From Hallerella porci (lineage in GTDB: Bacteria > Fibrobacterota > Fibrobacteria > Fibrobacterales > Fibrobacteraceae): a stretch of 38,015 bases of DNA. The notes beneath the pieces were generated by a model. That model was not told the DNA's origin and ran no database searches. It was given only the letters and a program-made list of their open reading frames with translations. Shown piece by piece: positions 8,642-16,981 of the stretch; the stretch's first letter is position 1, and each line of letters starts with the position of its first letter. The stretch is taken from assembly GCF_003148885.1 (NCBI RefSeq), contig NZ_QGHD01000025.1, positions 1-38,015 on the forward strand. Reading direction: 5' to 3'. Position numbers and translations under genes: made by a program.

Positions 8642-8980
8642 GGCAGACCAAAGAGGGCGTTTCCCCGGCAGGCCGGGGTCGGGCCGTCGCGGTATAAAAT
8701 CGCCGCATTACTCGGCGATTTTTGAGCCTGTCCTGAGCAAAGTCGAAGGATTCAGAGGGCCGAGCGCAGTTGACATGCGGCCCTTCGAACCGCTTCGCGG
8801 CATTCGTCCCTAATGCAACCGCGTTTTAAGACGACCATTTTATCTTCATGACTTGCAGCTCTTCTCCACAAAAGCTATATTTAAGCGTGCTAGGGCAAAT
8901 TCCTCAAAATGCGTTTTTTTTCGTGCATCGAATCTAGCCCGCCAGCAAATAGTCATCAATTTAACCATAAGGAGACTCTT
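8642..8980. repeat. Non-coding patchwork of short repeats and a hairpin
   Basis: No gene is seen. Bases 8696-8723 form a terminator-like hairpin, AATCGCCG / CGGCGATT followed by Ts. Bases 8724-8749 read GAGCCTGTCCTGAGCAAAGT and continue CGAAGG, closely resembling a short interspersed repeat seen in many bacterial genomes. A GC-rich CCCCGGCAGGCCGGGG element lies at about 8662-8678. The last 150 bases are ordinary upstream sequence for the gene at 8981. Confidence 0.45.
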
Positions 8981-9652
8981 ATGATTTATGGCGTTGGTGC
9001 TACCTACGAAGATGGTAGCGTAGATCACTTTTCCTCATTCATTGCCCAAGGCATTATATGCGTAGGCTGGGACAAGAAGACTGCTCCGGCATTCCATGCC
9101 ATGCTAGCGGGAATGAGTGTCGGTGACACCGTTTTCATCAAATCATTCTCGCCTAAGGTGGGACTATATATAAAAGCAATCGGAATAATTGCCGACTCCG
9201 ATGTTTTTGAATCTAATCTTGGCTCGGCAAGAAAAGTAAAATGGCTATTCTCCGCAAACAGTAAGGAACAATGGCTGAAATTCGGACGAATGTACGACAA
9301 ATACGATTTTATGAGGGGAGGAACTCTATACCCAGAATTCAATCCAAATATCGTACAGGCTATTACAGATAAATTAACAAAAGGTAAAAATACGAAATCT
9401 AACGAAGTCATATCAATTGAGAACGCTCCAAGGGAATGTCTAGTAAGAGCTGGGGTTATCAAGGAATGTGAAATCCACGGCTTCGATTATATAATCAATG
9501 AAGACAAACTCCAAGACGCCTACAAAATAGCGAGTGCATTTGTCAGAGACGGAGTTGTTGAATGTGCTCAAAGAACTCTAACGGACCGCATACGGGATTT
9601 ATTCGACACAATGCCCGAATACTGCTACAACTGCGCCAAAGAAGCCGATTAA
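8981..9652 (+). CDS. Hypothetical protein with EVE/PUA-like N-terminal region
   Basis: 223 residues from ATG 8981, which is preceded by a good RBS (AAGGAG, spacing 7). An upstream in-frame ATG at 8909 lacks one. The first 80 residues (YGVGATYEDGSVDHF, GIICVGWD, LAGMSVGDTVFIKSFSP, LYIKAIGII) have the order of a PUA/EVE-like fold: a tryptophan, a G-D-x-V-x-I-K strand and a final A-x-G-I strand. EVE domains read modified nucleobases and are frequent in restriction and defence genes. The C-terminal 110 residues match nothing I recognise. It stands alone in accessory cargo. The fold is an inference from pattern. Confidence 0.5.
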   Translation: MIYGVGATYEDGSVDHFSSFIAQGIICVGWDKKTAPAFHAMLAGMSVGDTVFIKSFSPKVGLYIKAIGIIADSDVFESNLGSARKVKWLFSANSKEQWLKFGRMYDKYDFMRGGTLYPEFNPNIVQAITDKLTKGKNTKSNEVISIENAPRECLVRAGVIKECEIHGFDYIINEDKLQDAYKIASAFVRDGVVECAQRTLTDRIRDLFDTMPEYCYNCAKEAD

Positions 9653-9755
9653 TCAGAACAAAGGAATCAGGTATGCAAAGGGCCTGTGGCGACGCAGCCC
9701 TTTCCTCCATAAGAATCGTTTCTTAACTTCCAAAAAAATTGTGCCTAAAAAGATG

Positions 9756-9778
9756 ACGCCTGCGTTTTCCGCAGGCGT
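9756..9778 (-). terminator. Hairpin at the end of the transposase remnant
   Basis: ACGCCTGCG and CGCAGGCGT form a 9-bp stem with a 5-base loop. On the minus strand it is followed by CATCTTTTT, so it would terminate the minus-strand genes at 9784-10312. Confidence 0.55.
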
Positions 9779-9783
9779 TCGGC

Positions 9784-9978
9784 TTATCCCCTGATGAAAT
9801 TGAGTATCTCCTCATAGGTGCGGCCACTCTTGCCGAAGGCCTTGAGCAGTCCCCGCTTGCGGATCTCGTTGTGTTCAATTATGAGCGTCTCGAGATCCTT
9901 CGCCCGTTCCAGTTTCGTCTCAACGGCCTCGATTTTCGAGTCTATTATTTTAGTCATCCTCCTGCGCCTAGTCCTCAT
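9784..9978 (-). CDS. Small IS-associated ORF (64 codons)
   Basis: Charged helical peptide containing KLERAKDLETLIIEHNEIRK and ending GRTYEEILNFIRG. Its start overlaps the stop of the transposase fragment upstream (ATGAGGACTAG), which suggests coupling. A second Met (MTKIIDSK, 9954) is an alternative start. It resembles the tail or accessory ORF of IS1634/IS4-like elements; function unknown. Confidence 0.4.
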   Translation of the reverse strand: MRTRRRRMTKIIDSKIEAVETKLERAKDLETLIIEHNEIRKRGLLKAFGKSGRTYEEILNFIRG

Positions 9979-10312
9979 CGATCGCTTCCTTCTCGTTCTT
10001 CGCGATTTCTGCGCTCAGCTCTGCAGTGCTATCCATTGAGAACTCTTCGTTGAGACCGAACGCGAAGAGGATTTCCTTCTGCGTCGCGGTCACTGAGCGG
10101 TCCAGCATGTATTTTCCATCAGACCCGCGTACCTTCTCTATCTTTTTCAGCTCGTGTATCGCTGCAGTCACGCTCATGAAGTTACGCTTCTTCACGTTAT
10201 TGAGGTGCGTGTGGATGCAGTTGCGCATCACCAGCGCGATGAACTCAACGAAAATCTTCGCGGACGCCGGCCGACTCGTCAGAGTACACGCGCACGCTCC
10301 AATTATAGTCAA
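9968..10312 (-). pseudogene. C-terminal fragment of an IS4/IS1634-type transposase
   Basis: Minus-strand frame with SAKIFVEFIALVMRNCIHTH, HELKKIEKV and SVTATQKEILFAFGL. This matches the C-terminal part of IS1634/IS4-like transposases, in which a FxxF/VxFIAL helix follows the last catalytic residue and an L-x-K-I block precedes the end. The DDE catalytic core is missing, so only a remnant is left. It is one of several signs of mobile-element traffic in this island. Confidence 0.6.
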
Positions 10313-10392
10313 ATTCTTGTATTTTTCTGCGCAATAGACAAGGGGCTCAGCACCGGGCCAAACAAAGCTGGGGCAAATACGTTTTTAGAGAA

Positions 10393-10747
10393 ATGATGAT
10401 GATTAACAAAATGATTCTGACAACCGTTGGCATGGACTTGTTCGGGTGGGACATCATCTACTCCCGCGACGAGATGAAATAGTGGGACAAGGCAAATAAG
10501 TTCCAGGACGACGAATGAGACTAATAGAACCTGCGCGACTTTTTTGAGAAACGTCAATCGACCGGAGGCATGGATCCCGGCCTCCGCGTGGCTTATGGGG
10601 ATTTCTTGCCGTCCAAACAAACTGCCTACGAGGAAGCAAGCAGAATGGTCACTTCCCAAAAGCCGCAACCGCTCAGTCCATTCGTATGCATGAACCTGAA
10701 AAAAATACGGAGGAAGTTCATCTACCGACAAGAAGGAACTCCAGATC
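10393..10747 (+). pseudogene. Degraded gene with several stops (unknown)
   Basis: From ATG 10393 the frame reads MINKMILTTVGMDLFGWDII and SRDEMK, stop, WDKANKFQDDE, stop, D, two stops, NLRDFFEKRQSTGGMDPGLR and PSKQTAYEEASRM. The composition is protein-like but four nonsense codons interrupt it. The family is not recognised. Confidence 0.4.
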
Positions 10748-10912
10748 ATGGCAAGGGCGAACAAAGACCTGCTAAACAAGCTGTTAGAACTTTGCGGCGA
10801 CCTGGACTACGTAATCTGCGGCGGCCCCGATGTCAAGCACCTTGCAAAGAAACTGGTCGCCCCCCATCCGAAATGCCGGACCATGGCAAAGAATGCCAGA
10901 AACTACTGTTGA
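10748..10912 (+). CDS. Short hypothetical ORF (54 residues)
   Basis: ATG 10748 to TGA 10910-10912. The peptide starts MARANKDLLNKLLELCGDLD and has three cysteines. No domain is recognised. It may be another piece of the degraded gene just upstream. The frame that follows (about 10890-11060, PETTVEYLEF, HPQQYRYKRKQVYNW) also looks protein-like and may be the same broken gene's tail. Confidence 0.3.
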   Translation: MARANKDLLNKLLELCGDLDYVICGGPDVKHLAKKLVAPHPKCRTMAKNARNYC

Positions 10913-11066
10913 ATATTTGGAATTCGCTCCACATAAGTACGCAATCGCCTTTTGGCATCCACAGCAATACCGCTATAAACGCAAACAGGTTTATAATTGG
11001 ATTGTGGATACGATTGCCATTTTAGAGGCTCGGGAAAAAACTCTCTGTAAAACTAGATAATCAAAA

Positions 11067-11714
11067 TCATCGTTTGTTATTTTCTTTAACCTGCTCATCA
11101 ATGGAAGAAACGATTTCCTTGACCTTCTTGATATAATTTTTCACATCCGCTTCTTCTATCGCGCACTTTTCTGCCGTGCCAGGAATACGATCTGACTGAT
11201 GCGCAATCTTATTTCTGCGCCCATACAATTCATTAATAAATTGCTTATACTCGCCATCAACCTTCAAGCCAATCATCTTTAGGTTACTTTGCATATTGTC
11301 AAAGCCAAGGAAGCAGTTTTCCCGATTGATTTCATCTATTTCGTCCGATAGACTTTGCGCAGCCGTTCCTGCATCCTTATACATTTTCATCAACAACGGG
11401 AAACGTAGCCTGAAATTTCTACTTTGTGCGGTTTCTTCCCATTCCCCGTTAAAGATTTTCAAAAATCCATATTTTACAACTTCATGTATGTAAAAATCCA
11501 GGGAGCTTTCAAGGAATACCACCTGACTTCGCCAAATTTCTTCAGCAGAATGTAAATCAGACTTTGCTTCCTTTTTGGCTAGTTTAAACTTCGCTTCAAC
11601 ATCCTTAATATTTTCATTGAAATGCGTTCGGACGTCAAAGATTTTTACAACAAGTCGAATAGACCGTTTCTTTCGAGAATCTTCTTTTCGAGAGGTCTCA
11701 TCAGCAATTTTCAC
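11067..11714 (-). CDS. HEPN-domain putative RNase effector
   Basis: A 215-residue, mostly helical protein. Near its end it has GRRNKIAH (R167-N-x3-H172), the R-x4-6-H motif of HEPN ribonucleases. Preceding helices contain WRSQVVFLESSLDFYIHEVV, typical of the RiboL-PSP/MAE_28990-type HEPN group. Its ATG overlaps the stop of the AAA ATPase upstream by 4 bases, so the two form one operon. ATPase-HEPN pairs are a known layout for abortive-infection or toxin modules, with the ATPase as sensor/regulator and HEPN cutting RNA. The motif is visible; the defence role is inferred. Confidence 0.75.
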   Translation of the reverse strand: MKIADETSRKEDSRKKRSIRLVVKIFDVRTHFNENIKDVEAKFKLAKKEAKSDLHSAEEIWRSQVVFLESSLDFYIHEVVKYGFLKIFNGEWEETAQSRNFRLRFPLLMKMYKDAGTAAQSLSDEIDEINRENCFLGFDNMQSNLKMIGLKVDGEYKQFINELYGRRNKIAHQSDRIPGTAEKCAIEEADVKNYIKKVKEIVSSIDEQVKENNKR

Positions 11715-12934
11715 TTACGAACCTCCCTAATATTGCTATTCAACATCGGAATAGCTCCGTAACGCCCGGTTATGTAGCCCTTCTTGATGTTTTCTCCCTT
11801 GCGGACATTCTTGATTTCGGCAAGAGAATACAAATCGGTAGAACGAGTCTTCTTCTTCAATTCCGTAAACCAGATTTGATCTCTACGGACTACATCAAGA
11901 TCGAGCAAATCCGTGTTGTGGGTTGTCATAACCAACTGACCTTCCGGAGAATCGTTCTTCGTGAAACGTCGGACAATATCAACAACAATGGAAGGGTGTA
12001 AATGAGACTCAATCTCGTCAGCAATAAGAACCTTATTATTGGACAAAATATCCATCATCGGGCATACAAAGTAGAATAATGCCTGAACGCCGCTAGACTC
12101 TTCATTGAAATTTACCTCAAATTCGGGATATACCAACCTCAGGTCAACAACATTAACTACCTTAGGCAATTGCTCTGCAACTAAAAATGGAGGAGAATTT
12201 GTAATATTAATGGGACGATTCTCTATCTTAATTTTCACATCCTTCAAATCAGAGCCTATCGATTGCATAAATTCAATAAACTTCCTCTTTGTAGACGGAT
12301 TATTCTTCAACTGGGCAACTGAATAATCAAACCAGTTGTCCACTCCACTGGAATAAAAAACAAGATCATTCTTGAAGAAAAGGAAAACATTCAAGATTGG
12401 CGTAATATCCGTTTCGTTTGCTGCGCACGAAAGCAAGAGCTTATTTTCCTTCAAACGCCCTGCACAATTCTCACCCGACCTTTTAAAGGGTTCCGCAAAA
12501 ACATAGTCCAAAGCAGAAGACCTTTCAAAGACCATAGACTTCTTTGAAGACGGCCAATAATAAAGGTATTCCTCTAGGACGCCCTCATCTCCATACTTGA
12601 AGCCGTACGAATACTTCACACCATCCTTTTCGAACACCAACTCAAAAGATGTCGGCTCCGAACTATCTGACAGTTTGTGTGGAAACCTAACTATACGGTC
12701 TCCAGGCTGGTGATTGTTGCTATTCCTGACAATTGCGGCCATTCGCCCCATGGCATCGACCAAAGACGTCTTGCCAGACCCATTTGCCCCATATATTTCA
12801 GCACATCTCAAATACCGCTTCTTTCCAAACGAAATAAGAGATTCTTCAAGGCTCGTGTCAGAAGACGCTGCCATGGAAAAGATTACTTGATCCTTTATAG
12901 ACCTGTGATTTGAGCAATTGAACTGGATAAGCAT
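11711..12934 (-). CDS. AAA_15/AAA_21-type (OLD/Abi-like) ATPase
   Basis: 407 residues starting MLIQFNCSNHRSIKDQVIF, the usual opening of RecF/OLD-type ATPases. Walker A GANGSGKTS is at about 49-57. In the C-terminal half are ESSGVQALF (signature-like), VLIADEIESHLHP (Walker B) and VMTTHNTDLLD (sensor/H-loop). ATG 12934 is preferred to TTG 12940, because AAAGGA lies 6-7 bases upstream of it. It is coupled to the HEPN gene by a 4-base overlap. It likely senses a phage or DNA signal and controls the RNase. It sits on the opposite strand to the surrounding export genes, in cargo between wzt copies 1 and 2. Confidence 0.85.
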   Translation of the reverse strand: MLIQFNCSNHRSIKDQVIFSMAASSDTSLEESLISFGKKRYLRCAEIYGANGSGKTSLVDAMGRMAAIVRNSNNHQPGDRIVRFPHKLSDSSEPTSFELVFEKDGVKYSYGFKYGDEGVLEEYLYYWPSSKKSMVFERSSALDYVFAEPFKRSGENCAGRLKENKLLLSCAANETDITPILNVFLFFKNDLVFYSSGVDNWFDYSVAQLKNNPSTKRKFIEFMQSIGSDLKDVKIKIENRPINITNSPPFLVAEQLPKVVNVVDLRLVYPEFEVNFNEESSGVQALFYFVCPMMDILSNNKVLIADEIESHLHPSIVVDIVRRFTKNDSPEGQLVMTTHNTDLLDLDVVRRDQIWFTELKKKTRSTDLYSLAEIKNVRKGENIKKGYITGRYGAIPMLNSNIREVRK

Positions 12935-13130
12935 AATCAATCCTTTTTTTGCTGGATAAAAATATATATATTTTCCCTATTTTGACGAAAATACGCAAAA
13001 GATTTGCATATTTTTTGCAATTTCAACACATATAATCGTTATTTAGGCAAATTTGAGGACTAAAAAATCAAACACAATTCATCTCTGGCATCTTATTTGG
13101 GCTCAAAGAGGAACATGTAATGTCATTTTT
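12935..13130. other. Intergenic region upstream of the ATPase-HEPN operon
   Basis: An AT-rich stretch that presumably holds the promoter of the minus-strand ATPase (several TATATA/TATAAT-like strings at 12960-13040). A short ORF at 13120 runs through the palindrome and is judged non-coding. Confidence 0.3.
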
Positions 13131-13203
13131 AAGGGACTTGCTGGGATGGCAAAAATGCGCGTTTTTCGCGCATTTTTGCAAATCTCCCTCCCGGCAGTCC
13201 CTT
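13131..13203. repeat. 73-nt compound palindrome
   Basis: Outer arms AAGGGACT / AGTCCCTT, middle arms GCTGGGA / TCCCGGC (one wobble) and inner 13-bp arms GCAAAAATGCGCG / CGCGCATTTTTGC nest around a 5-T loop. It ends three bases before the leader of wzt copy 2. It could be a MITE or REP-like element, a structured RNA, or a terminator for incoming transcription. Confidence 0.55.
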
Positions 13204-13205
13204 TT

Positions 13206-13225
13206 AATCTATATTACTCAACAAG
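13206..13225 (+). promoter_or_regulatory. wzt leader with TATATT, copy 2
   Basis: An exact copy of the 20 bases before wzt fragment 1 (AATCTATATTACTCAACAAG), placed directly before ATG 13226. It shows that the duplication includes upstream regulatory sequence. Confidence 0.55.
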
Positions 13226-13873
13226 ATGACCGCGATCGAGTTCGAGAATATCAGCAAACAGTACCGCCTGGGGCTCGTGAGCACAGGAACGCTGAGCCAC
13301 GACCTGAACCGTTTTTGGCAAACCAAGATTTTGCACAAGGAAGACCCGTACTTGAAAGTGGGCGAAGTGAACGACCGCGCGCACAAGGGTAAAAGCGATT
13401 ATGTTTGGGCACTCAAGGATATCAACTTCAAGGTCGAAGAAGGCGACGTTGTCGGCATCATCGGCAGAAACGGTGCAGGGAAAAGTACACTCCTTAAACT
13501 TTTAAGCCGAGTGACCGCACCGACCACCGGGCGGACAGCACTTGGCAACTTCGTTGCCTTAGTGCGCATGGTCCTCGAAGGGGACACCATCCGCGCCCGA
13601 GGCCGCATCGCGAGCCTTTTGGAAGTCGGAACAGGTTTCCACCCGGAAATGACCGGTCGCGAGAACATCTACATGAACGGAGCCATCATGGGAATGACCC
13701 GCGCCGAGATTACCTGCAAACCCGACGAGATCGTGGACTTCAACGGATACGAACGCTACCTGGACACTCCCGTAAAACGCTACAGCAACTTAGCAGAAGT
13801 TCTCAAAAACAATACCGTCATCGGAAAATTCTTAAATGAAGGGAAAACAGCATTGAATGGGCTATATTCCTAG
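13226..13873 (+). pseudogene. wzt 5' fragment, copy 2, with in-frame insert
   Basis: Nearly identical to the intact Wzt from [10 protein letters not shown] through Walker A (GRNGAGKST) to LDTPVKRYS. At 13787 homology ends and an unrelated 28-residue tail follows ([20 protein letters not shown] and on to the stop at 13873). It lacks the signature motif, Walker B and the carbohydrate-binding domain, so it cannot be an ATPase. Between TTG and TIRARG it carries 18 extra codons with a palindrome. Its start and leader match copy 1. It marks the boundary between two cargo modules. Confidence 0.85.
13531..13588. repeat. 54-bp net in-frame palindromic insert
   Basis: Relative to the intact wzt, 58 bases replace 4, adding 18 codons without breaking the frame. 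The core GGCAACTTCGTTGCC (13544-13558) is palindromic, within wider arms GCACT / AGTGC. It resembles mobile palindromic elements that insert in coding frames, such as those of Rickettsia; the family here is unknown. Confidence 0.55.
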
Positions 13874-13905
13874 CGCAAAACTACTATTTTGTAGTTGAGG
13901 TCAAA

Positions 13906-15018
13906 ATGAACAATAAATCTAAGTTAACACAAATAGCAATTTCTGGATTCAAGTCGTTTGGTTCGGATGAGCTTTCGTTGAATTTGGACCTAAAGGATGT
14001 TAACATCATTATTGGTACAAATGGAGCTGGTAAGAGCAGTTTCATATCCTTTTTTGAAATGTTGAACCATATGTCAACCGAAGCACTGCAATTATATATT
14101 GGGAAAAATGGCGGGGCAGACAACATTCTTCATTTTGGATCAAAAAAAACGCCAATTATCCAATCATCCTTGACATTTGAAAATCCTAATTTTAAAGATG
14201 TATATCAATTTAAATTAGCAAAATCCGTAAAAGATGCTTTGATTTTTTTAGAAGAAAAAATCAAAGTCAATGACAAAGAATTTGAGCTGGATGGAGGTCA
14301 GAAAGAAAGCCTTCTATATGCAGATGACCAAAAATACGCAGGCGCCAACGCTCTAAAGGCAATTCTGTCACAATGCCGGGCATATCAATTTCACGACACA
14401 TCGGACCAATCTCATATCAGAAATTCGGCAAGCATAGCCAATAATCGATATTTATTTGCTGATGGCGGAAACCTACCTGCATTTTTATACAGACTCCAAC
14501 AAAAATACCCTAAGTACTTTGAACGTATTACAAGTAGAATCCGATACGCTGTCCCTCAATTTGGAAAATTCGATTTATTTCCAGATCCGTTAAACATGTC
14601 ATCCATAAAGCTCAATTGGAAATCTGAAATCGACAACGATTATTTGTTTGGACCAGATCACCTATCGGACGGCTCCATTCGTTTTATAGCCCTCGCAACA
14701 CTTTTTTTGCAACCGCCGGAACTCTTGCCTAACATCATCCTTATTGACGAACCCGAGCTAGGTTTGCACCCACAAGTTATTGATTTACTCGCCTCTATGA
14801 TAAAAGAGTGCTCTCAATACGCCCAAATTGTGATAGCAACACAGTCTCCCCGACTTTTGGATAGCTTTACGCCCGATCAAGTAATTGTGGCCGAAACAAA
14901 CTCTGCCTCAGGATCCTCCATTTTCAAAAGATTGAATGAACAAGATTTGGATGAGTGGTTGGAAAATTACAGTCTTTCCGAAATATGGGAAAAAAATATC
15001 ATCGGAGGACAACCTTAA
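13906..15018 (+). CDS. AAA_21-type ATPase, partner of DUF4276
   Basis: 370 residues. IAISGFKSFG opens the fold and Walker A GTNGAGKSS is at 37-45. LSDGSIRFIALATLF is the ABC-like signature, NIILIDEPELGLHPQ Walker B with D-loop, and IVIATQSPRLLD the sensor. This is the RecF/SMC-like ATPase type used as the sensor in many two-gene defence systems. RBS GAGGT precedes ATG 13906. The next gene starts directly at the base after the stop. AT-rich base use differs from neighbouring wzt sequence, consistent with transfer. Defence function is inferred from the pairing. Confidence 0.85.
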   Translation: MNNKSKLTQIAISGFKSFGSDELSLNLDLKDVNIIIGTNGAGKSSFISFFEMLNHMSTEALQLYIGKNGGADNILHFGSKKTPIIQSSLTFENPNFKDVYQFKLAKSVKDALIFLEEKIKVNDKEFELDGGQKESLLYADDQKYAGANALKAILSQCRAYQFHDTSDQSHIRNSASIANNRYLFADGGNLPAFLYRLQQKYPKYFERITSRIRYAVPQFGKFDLFPDPLNMSSIKLNWKSEIDNDYLFGPDHLSDGSIRFIALATLFLQPPELLPNIILIDEPELGLHPQVIDLLASMIKECSQYAQIVIATQSPRLLDSFTPDQVIVAETNSASGSSIFKRLNEQDLDEWLENYSLSEIWEKNIIGGQP

Positions 15019-15690
15019 ATGAAAAAAATATTTATAGTCACCGAAGGTCCGTCCGAAGAACATTTTGCCAAAGCCATACTTGCGCCTCATTTTTTGGATT
15101 ATGAAAAAATTATAATTCCAATAACAATATTGACCAAAAGGGATAATAGACATGGAATTATGTATAAAGGCGGAATGAGTTCGTATAGCAAAATGCAGAA
15201 CTCTCTAGAACCTGTATTAAAGCGCGCCTCGAAAAGCGAAGACTCTTATGTTTCAACAATGGTTGATTTCTATGCGCTTCCAACAGACACTCCCGGTTAC
15301 GCCAATGCGATGAAATATTCTGATGCCTACGATAAAGTCCGTCAATTAGAGAATTCTATTTTACAAAAGGTGGGTCACGAACGTCATTTTAAGCCGTATA
15401 TACAGTTGCACGAATTTGAAGCTTTATTATTTGCAGACATAGAACAGCTTTCTACAGAATACTTCGACTGCCAAATTGACGAATTACGACAGGCAATCAG
15501 TGCACAACCGAATCCAGAACTGATAAACAATAGTTTTGAAACGGCCCCGTCAAAAAGAATTTTAAAAGCCATCCCCGCCTACGACAAAACTGTAGCAGGA
15601 ATTGAAGTATTACGCAGAATTGGGTTAAATAAAATCAGAGACAAATGCAGACACTTCAATGATTGGATTACGCATTTAGAACAGATCTAG
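15019..15690 (+). CDS. DUF4276 (TOPRIM-like) effector candidate
   Basis: 223 residues. The N-terminus MKKIFIVTEGPSEEHFAK has the strand-E-G-x-S/T-E pattern of TOPRIM-like DUF4276 proteins. Further on are MVDFYALPTD (acidic D at the end of a strand) and KPYIQLHEFEALLFADIEQL, which is highly typical of the family. DUF4276 proteins are regularly found beside AAA_21 ATPases, and similar ATPase-TOPRIM pairs (OLD, Gabija, PARIS) act in phage defence. It is predicted to be a metal-dependent nuclease, with the activity unproven. It starts where the ATPase ends, and the intact wzt begins 4 bases after its stop. Confidence 0.82.
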   Translation: MKKIFIVTEGPSEEHFAKAILAPHFLDYEKIIIPITILTKRDNRHGIMYKGGMSSYSKMQNSLEPVLKRASKSEDSYVSTMVDFYALPTDTPGYANAMKYSDAYDKVRQLENSILQKVGHERHFKPYIQLHEFEALLFADIEQLSTEYFDCQIDELRQAISAQPNPELINNSFETAPSKRILKAIPAYDKTVAGIEVLRRIGLNKIRDKCRHFNDWITHLEQI

Positions 15691-15694
15691 TAGT

Positions 15695-16981
15695 ATGTCG
15701 ACCGCCATTGAATTTGAGAACATCAGCAAGCAGTACCGCCTGGGGCTCGTGAGCACAGGAACGCTCAGCCACGACCTGAACCGTTTTTGGCAAACCAAGA
15801 TTTTGCACAAGGAAGACCCTTACCTGAAAGTGGGCGAAGTAAACGACCGTACAAACAAGGGTAAAAGCGATTATGTTTGGGCACTCAAGGATATCAACTT
15901 CAAGGTCGAAGAAGGCGACGTTGTTGGCATCATCGGCAGAAACGGCGCAGGGAAAAGTACACTCCTTAAACTTTTAAGCCGAGTGACCGCACCGACCACC
16001 GGCACGATCCGCGCCCGAGGCCGCATCGCGAGCCTCCTCGAAGTGGGCACCGGATTCCACCCCGAAATGACCGGTCGCGAGAACATCTACATGAACGGCG
16101 CCATCATGGGCATGAGCCGCGCCGAGATTACCCGCAAGCTCGACGAAATCGTGGACTTCAGCGGCTGCGAACGCTACCTGGACACCCCCGTAAAACGTTA
16201 CAGCAGCGGCATGACCGTACGCCTCGGGTTCGCCATCGCTGCACACCTGGAACCCGAAATCCTCGTGGTGGACGAAGTGCTGGCCGTGGGCGACGCCGAA
16301 TTCCAGAAGAAGGCCATCGGCAAGATGCAGGACGTAAGCCGCGGCGAAGGCAGAACAGTGCTGTTCGTGAGCCATAACATGGGCGCAGTGAAGAACCTAT
16401 GCAGGAGGGGGATTGTCCTGAATCAGGGACAAGTGGCATTTGACGGCAGCGTGGAAAAGGCTGTAGAATTTTATACAAGCACCCATTCCAAAAGCAATAT
16501 TTTTGAAAAAATAATTTGCGATACTAATCATTTAAATCCTGCTAAAGACGCACAATTTCTTTCTGTTAAATTTGAAAAAAATTCTAATGATTTTGCAACC
16601 AGCGAAAATATTAATTTCATTTTTAATGTTTACGCCCATAAAGCAATAGAGAAATGCCGAATAAACCTCACTATTTTTTCAACAGACGGAACCCCTATCG
16701 GAAGCGTTTCTAATACAGAATCATTTTTTATCGAAAAAAACGAAAAAAAAACAATCAGGCTTTCTTTGCAAGAGAGCGGGCTCGCGATGGGGGCATACGA
16801 TGTTTCATTTTCTATTGGAACCGGCAACTACCAAACTTGCCAAACCGACTTCGATATTATATCAAAAATTTTATCATTTCAAATAACTCGGCCATCACTC
16901 GCAAACAACATTTCTGTATCTCAATGGAATAATGGGTGGGGAAAGATTATGTTTAATTCAAAAACAGAGGTGTTGGAATAA
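15695..16981 (+). CDS. wzt: Polysaccharide export ATPase (Wzt) with C-terminal glycan-binding domain
   Basis: 428 residues. The ABC ATPase has Walker [10 protein letters not shown] (81-89), YSSGM signature (169-173), ILVVDE Walker B (189-194) and switch histidine in FVSHNMG (H227). About 165 further residues form a beta-rich Wzt_C-like domain, which in O8/O9-type systems binds the modified end of the chain. It pairs with Wzm at 6055-6912. There is no promoter of its own. ATG lies 4 bases after the DUF4276 stop, and the start codes MSTAIEF rather than MTAIEF, so expression now probably depends on the cargo operon. The downstream FkbM gene overlaps by one base (TAATG). Confidence 0.93.
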   Translation: MSTAIEFENISKQYRLGLVSTGTLSHDLNRFWQTKILHKEDPYLKVGEVNDRTNKGKSDYVWALKDINFKVEEGDVVGIIGRNGAGKSTLLKLLSRVTAPTTGTIRARGRIASLLEVGTGFHPEMTGRENIYMNGAIMGMSRAEITRKLDEIVDFSGCERYLDTPVKRYSSGMTVRLGFAIAAHLEPEILVVDEVLAVGDAEFQKKAIGKMQDVSRGEGRTVLFVSHNMGAVKNLCRRGIVLNQGQVAFDGSVEKAVEFYTSTHSKSNIFEKIICDTNHLNPAKDAQFLSVKFEKNSNDFATSENINFIFNVYAHKAIEKCRINLTIFSTDGTPIGSVSNTESFFIEKNEKKTIRLSLQESGLAMGAYDVSFSIGTGNYQTCQTDFDIISKILSFQITRPSLANNISVSQWNNGWGKIMFNSKTEVLE

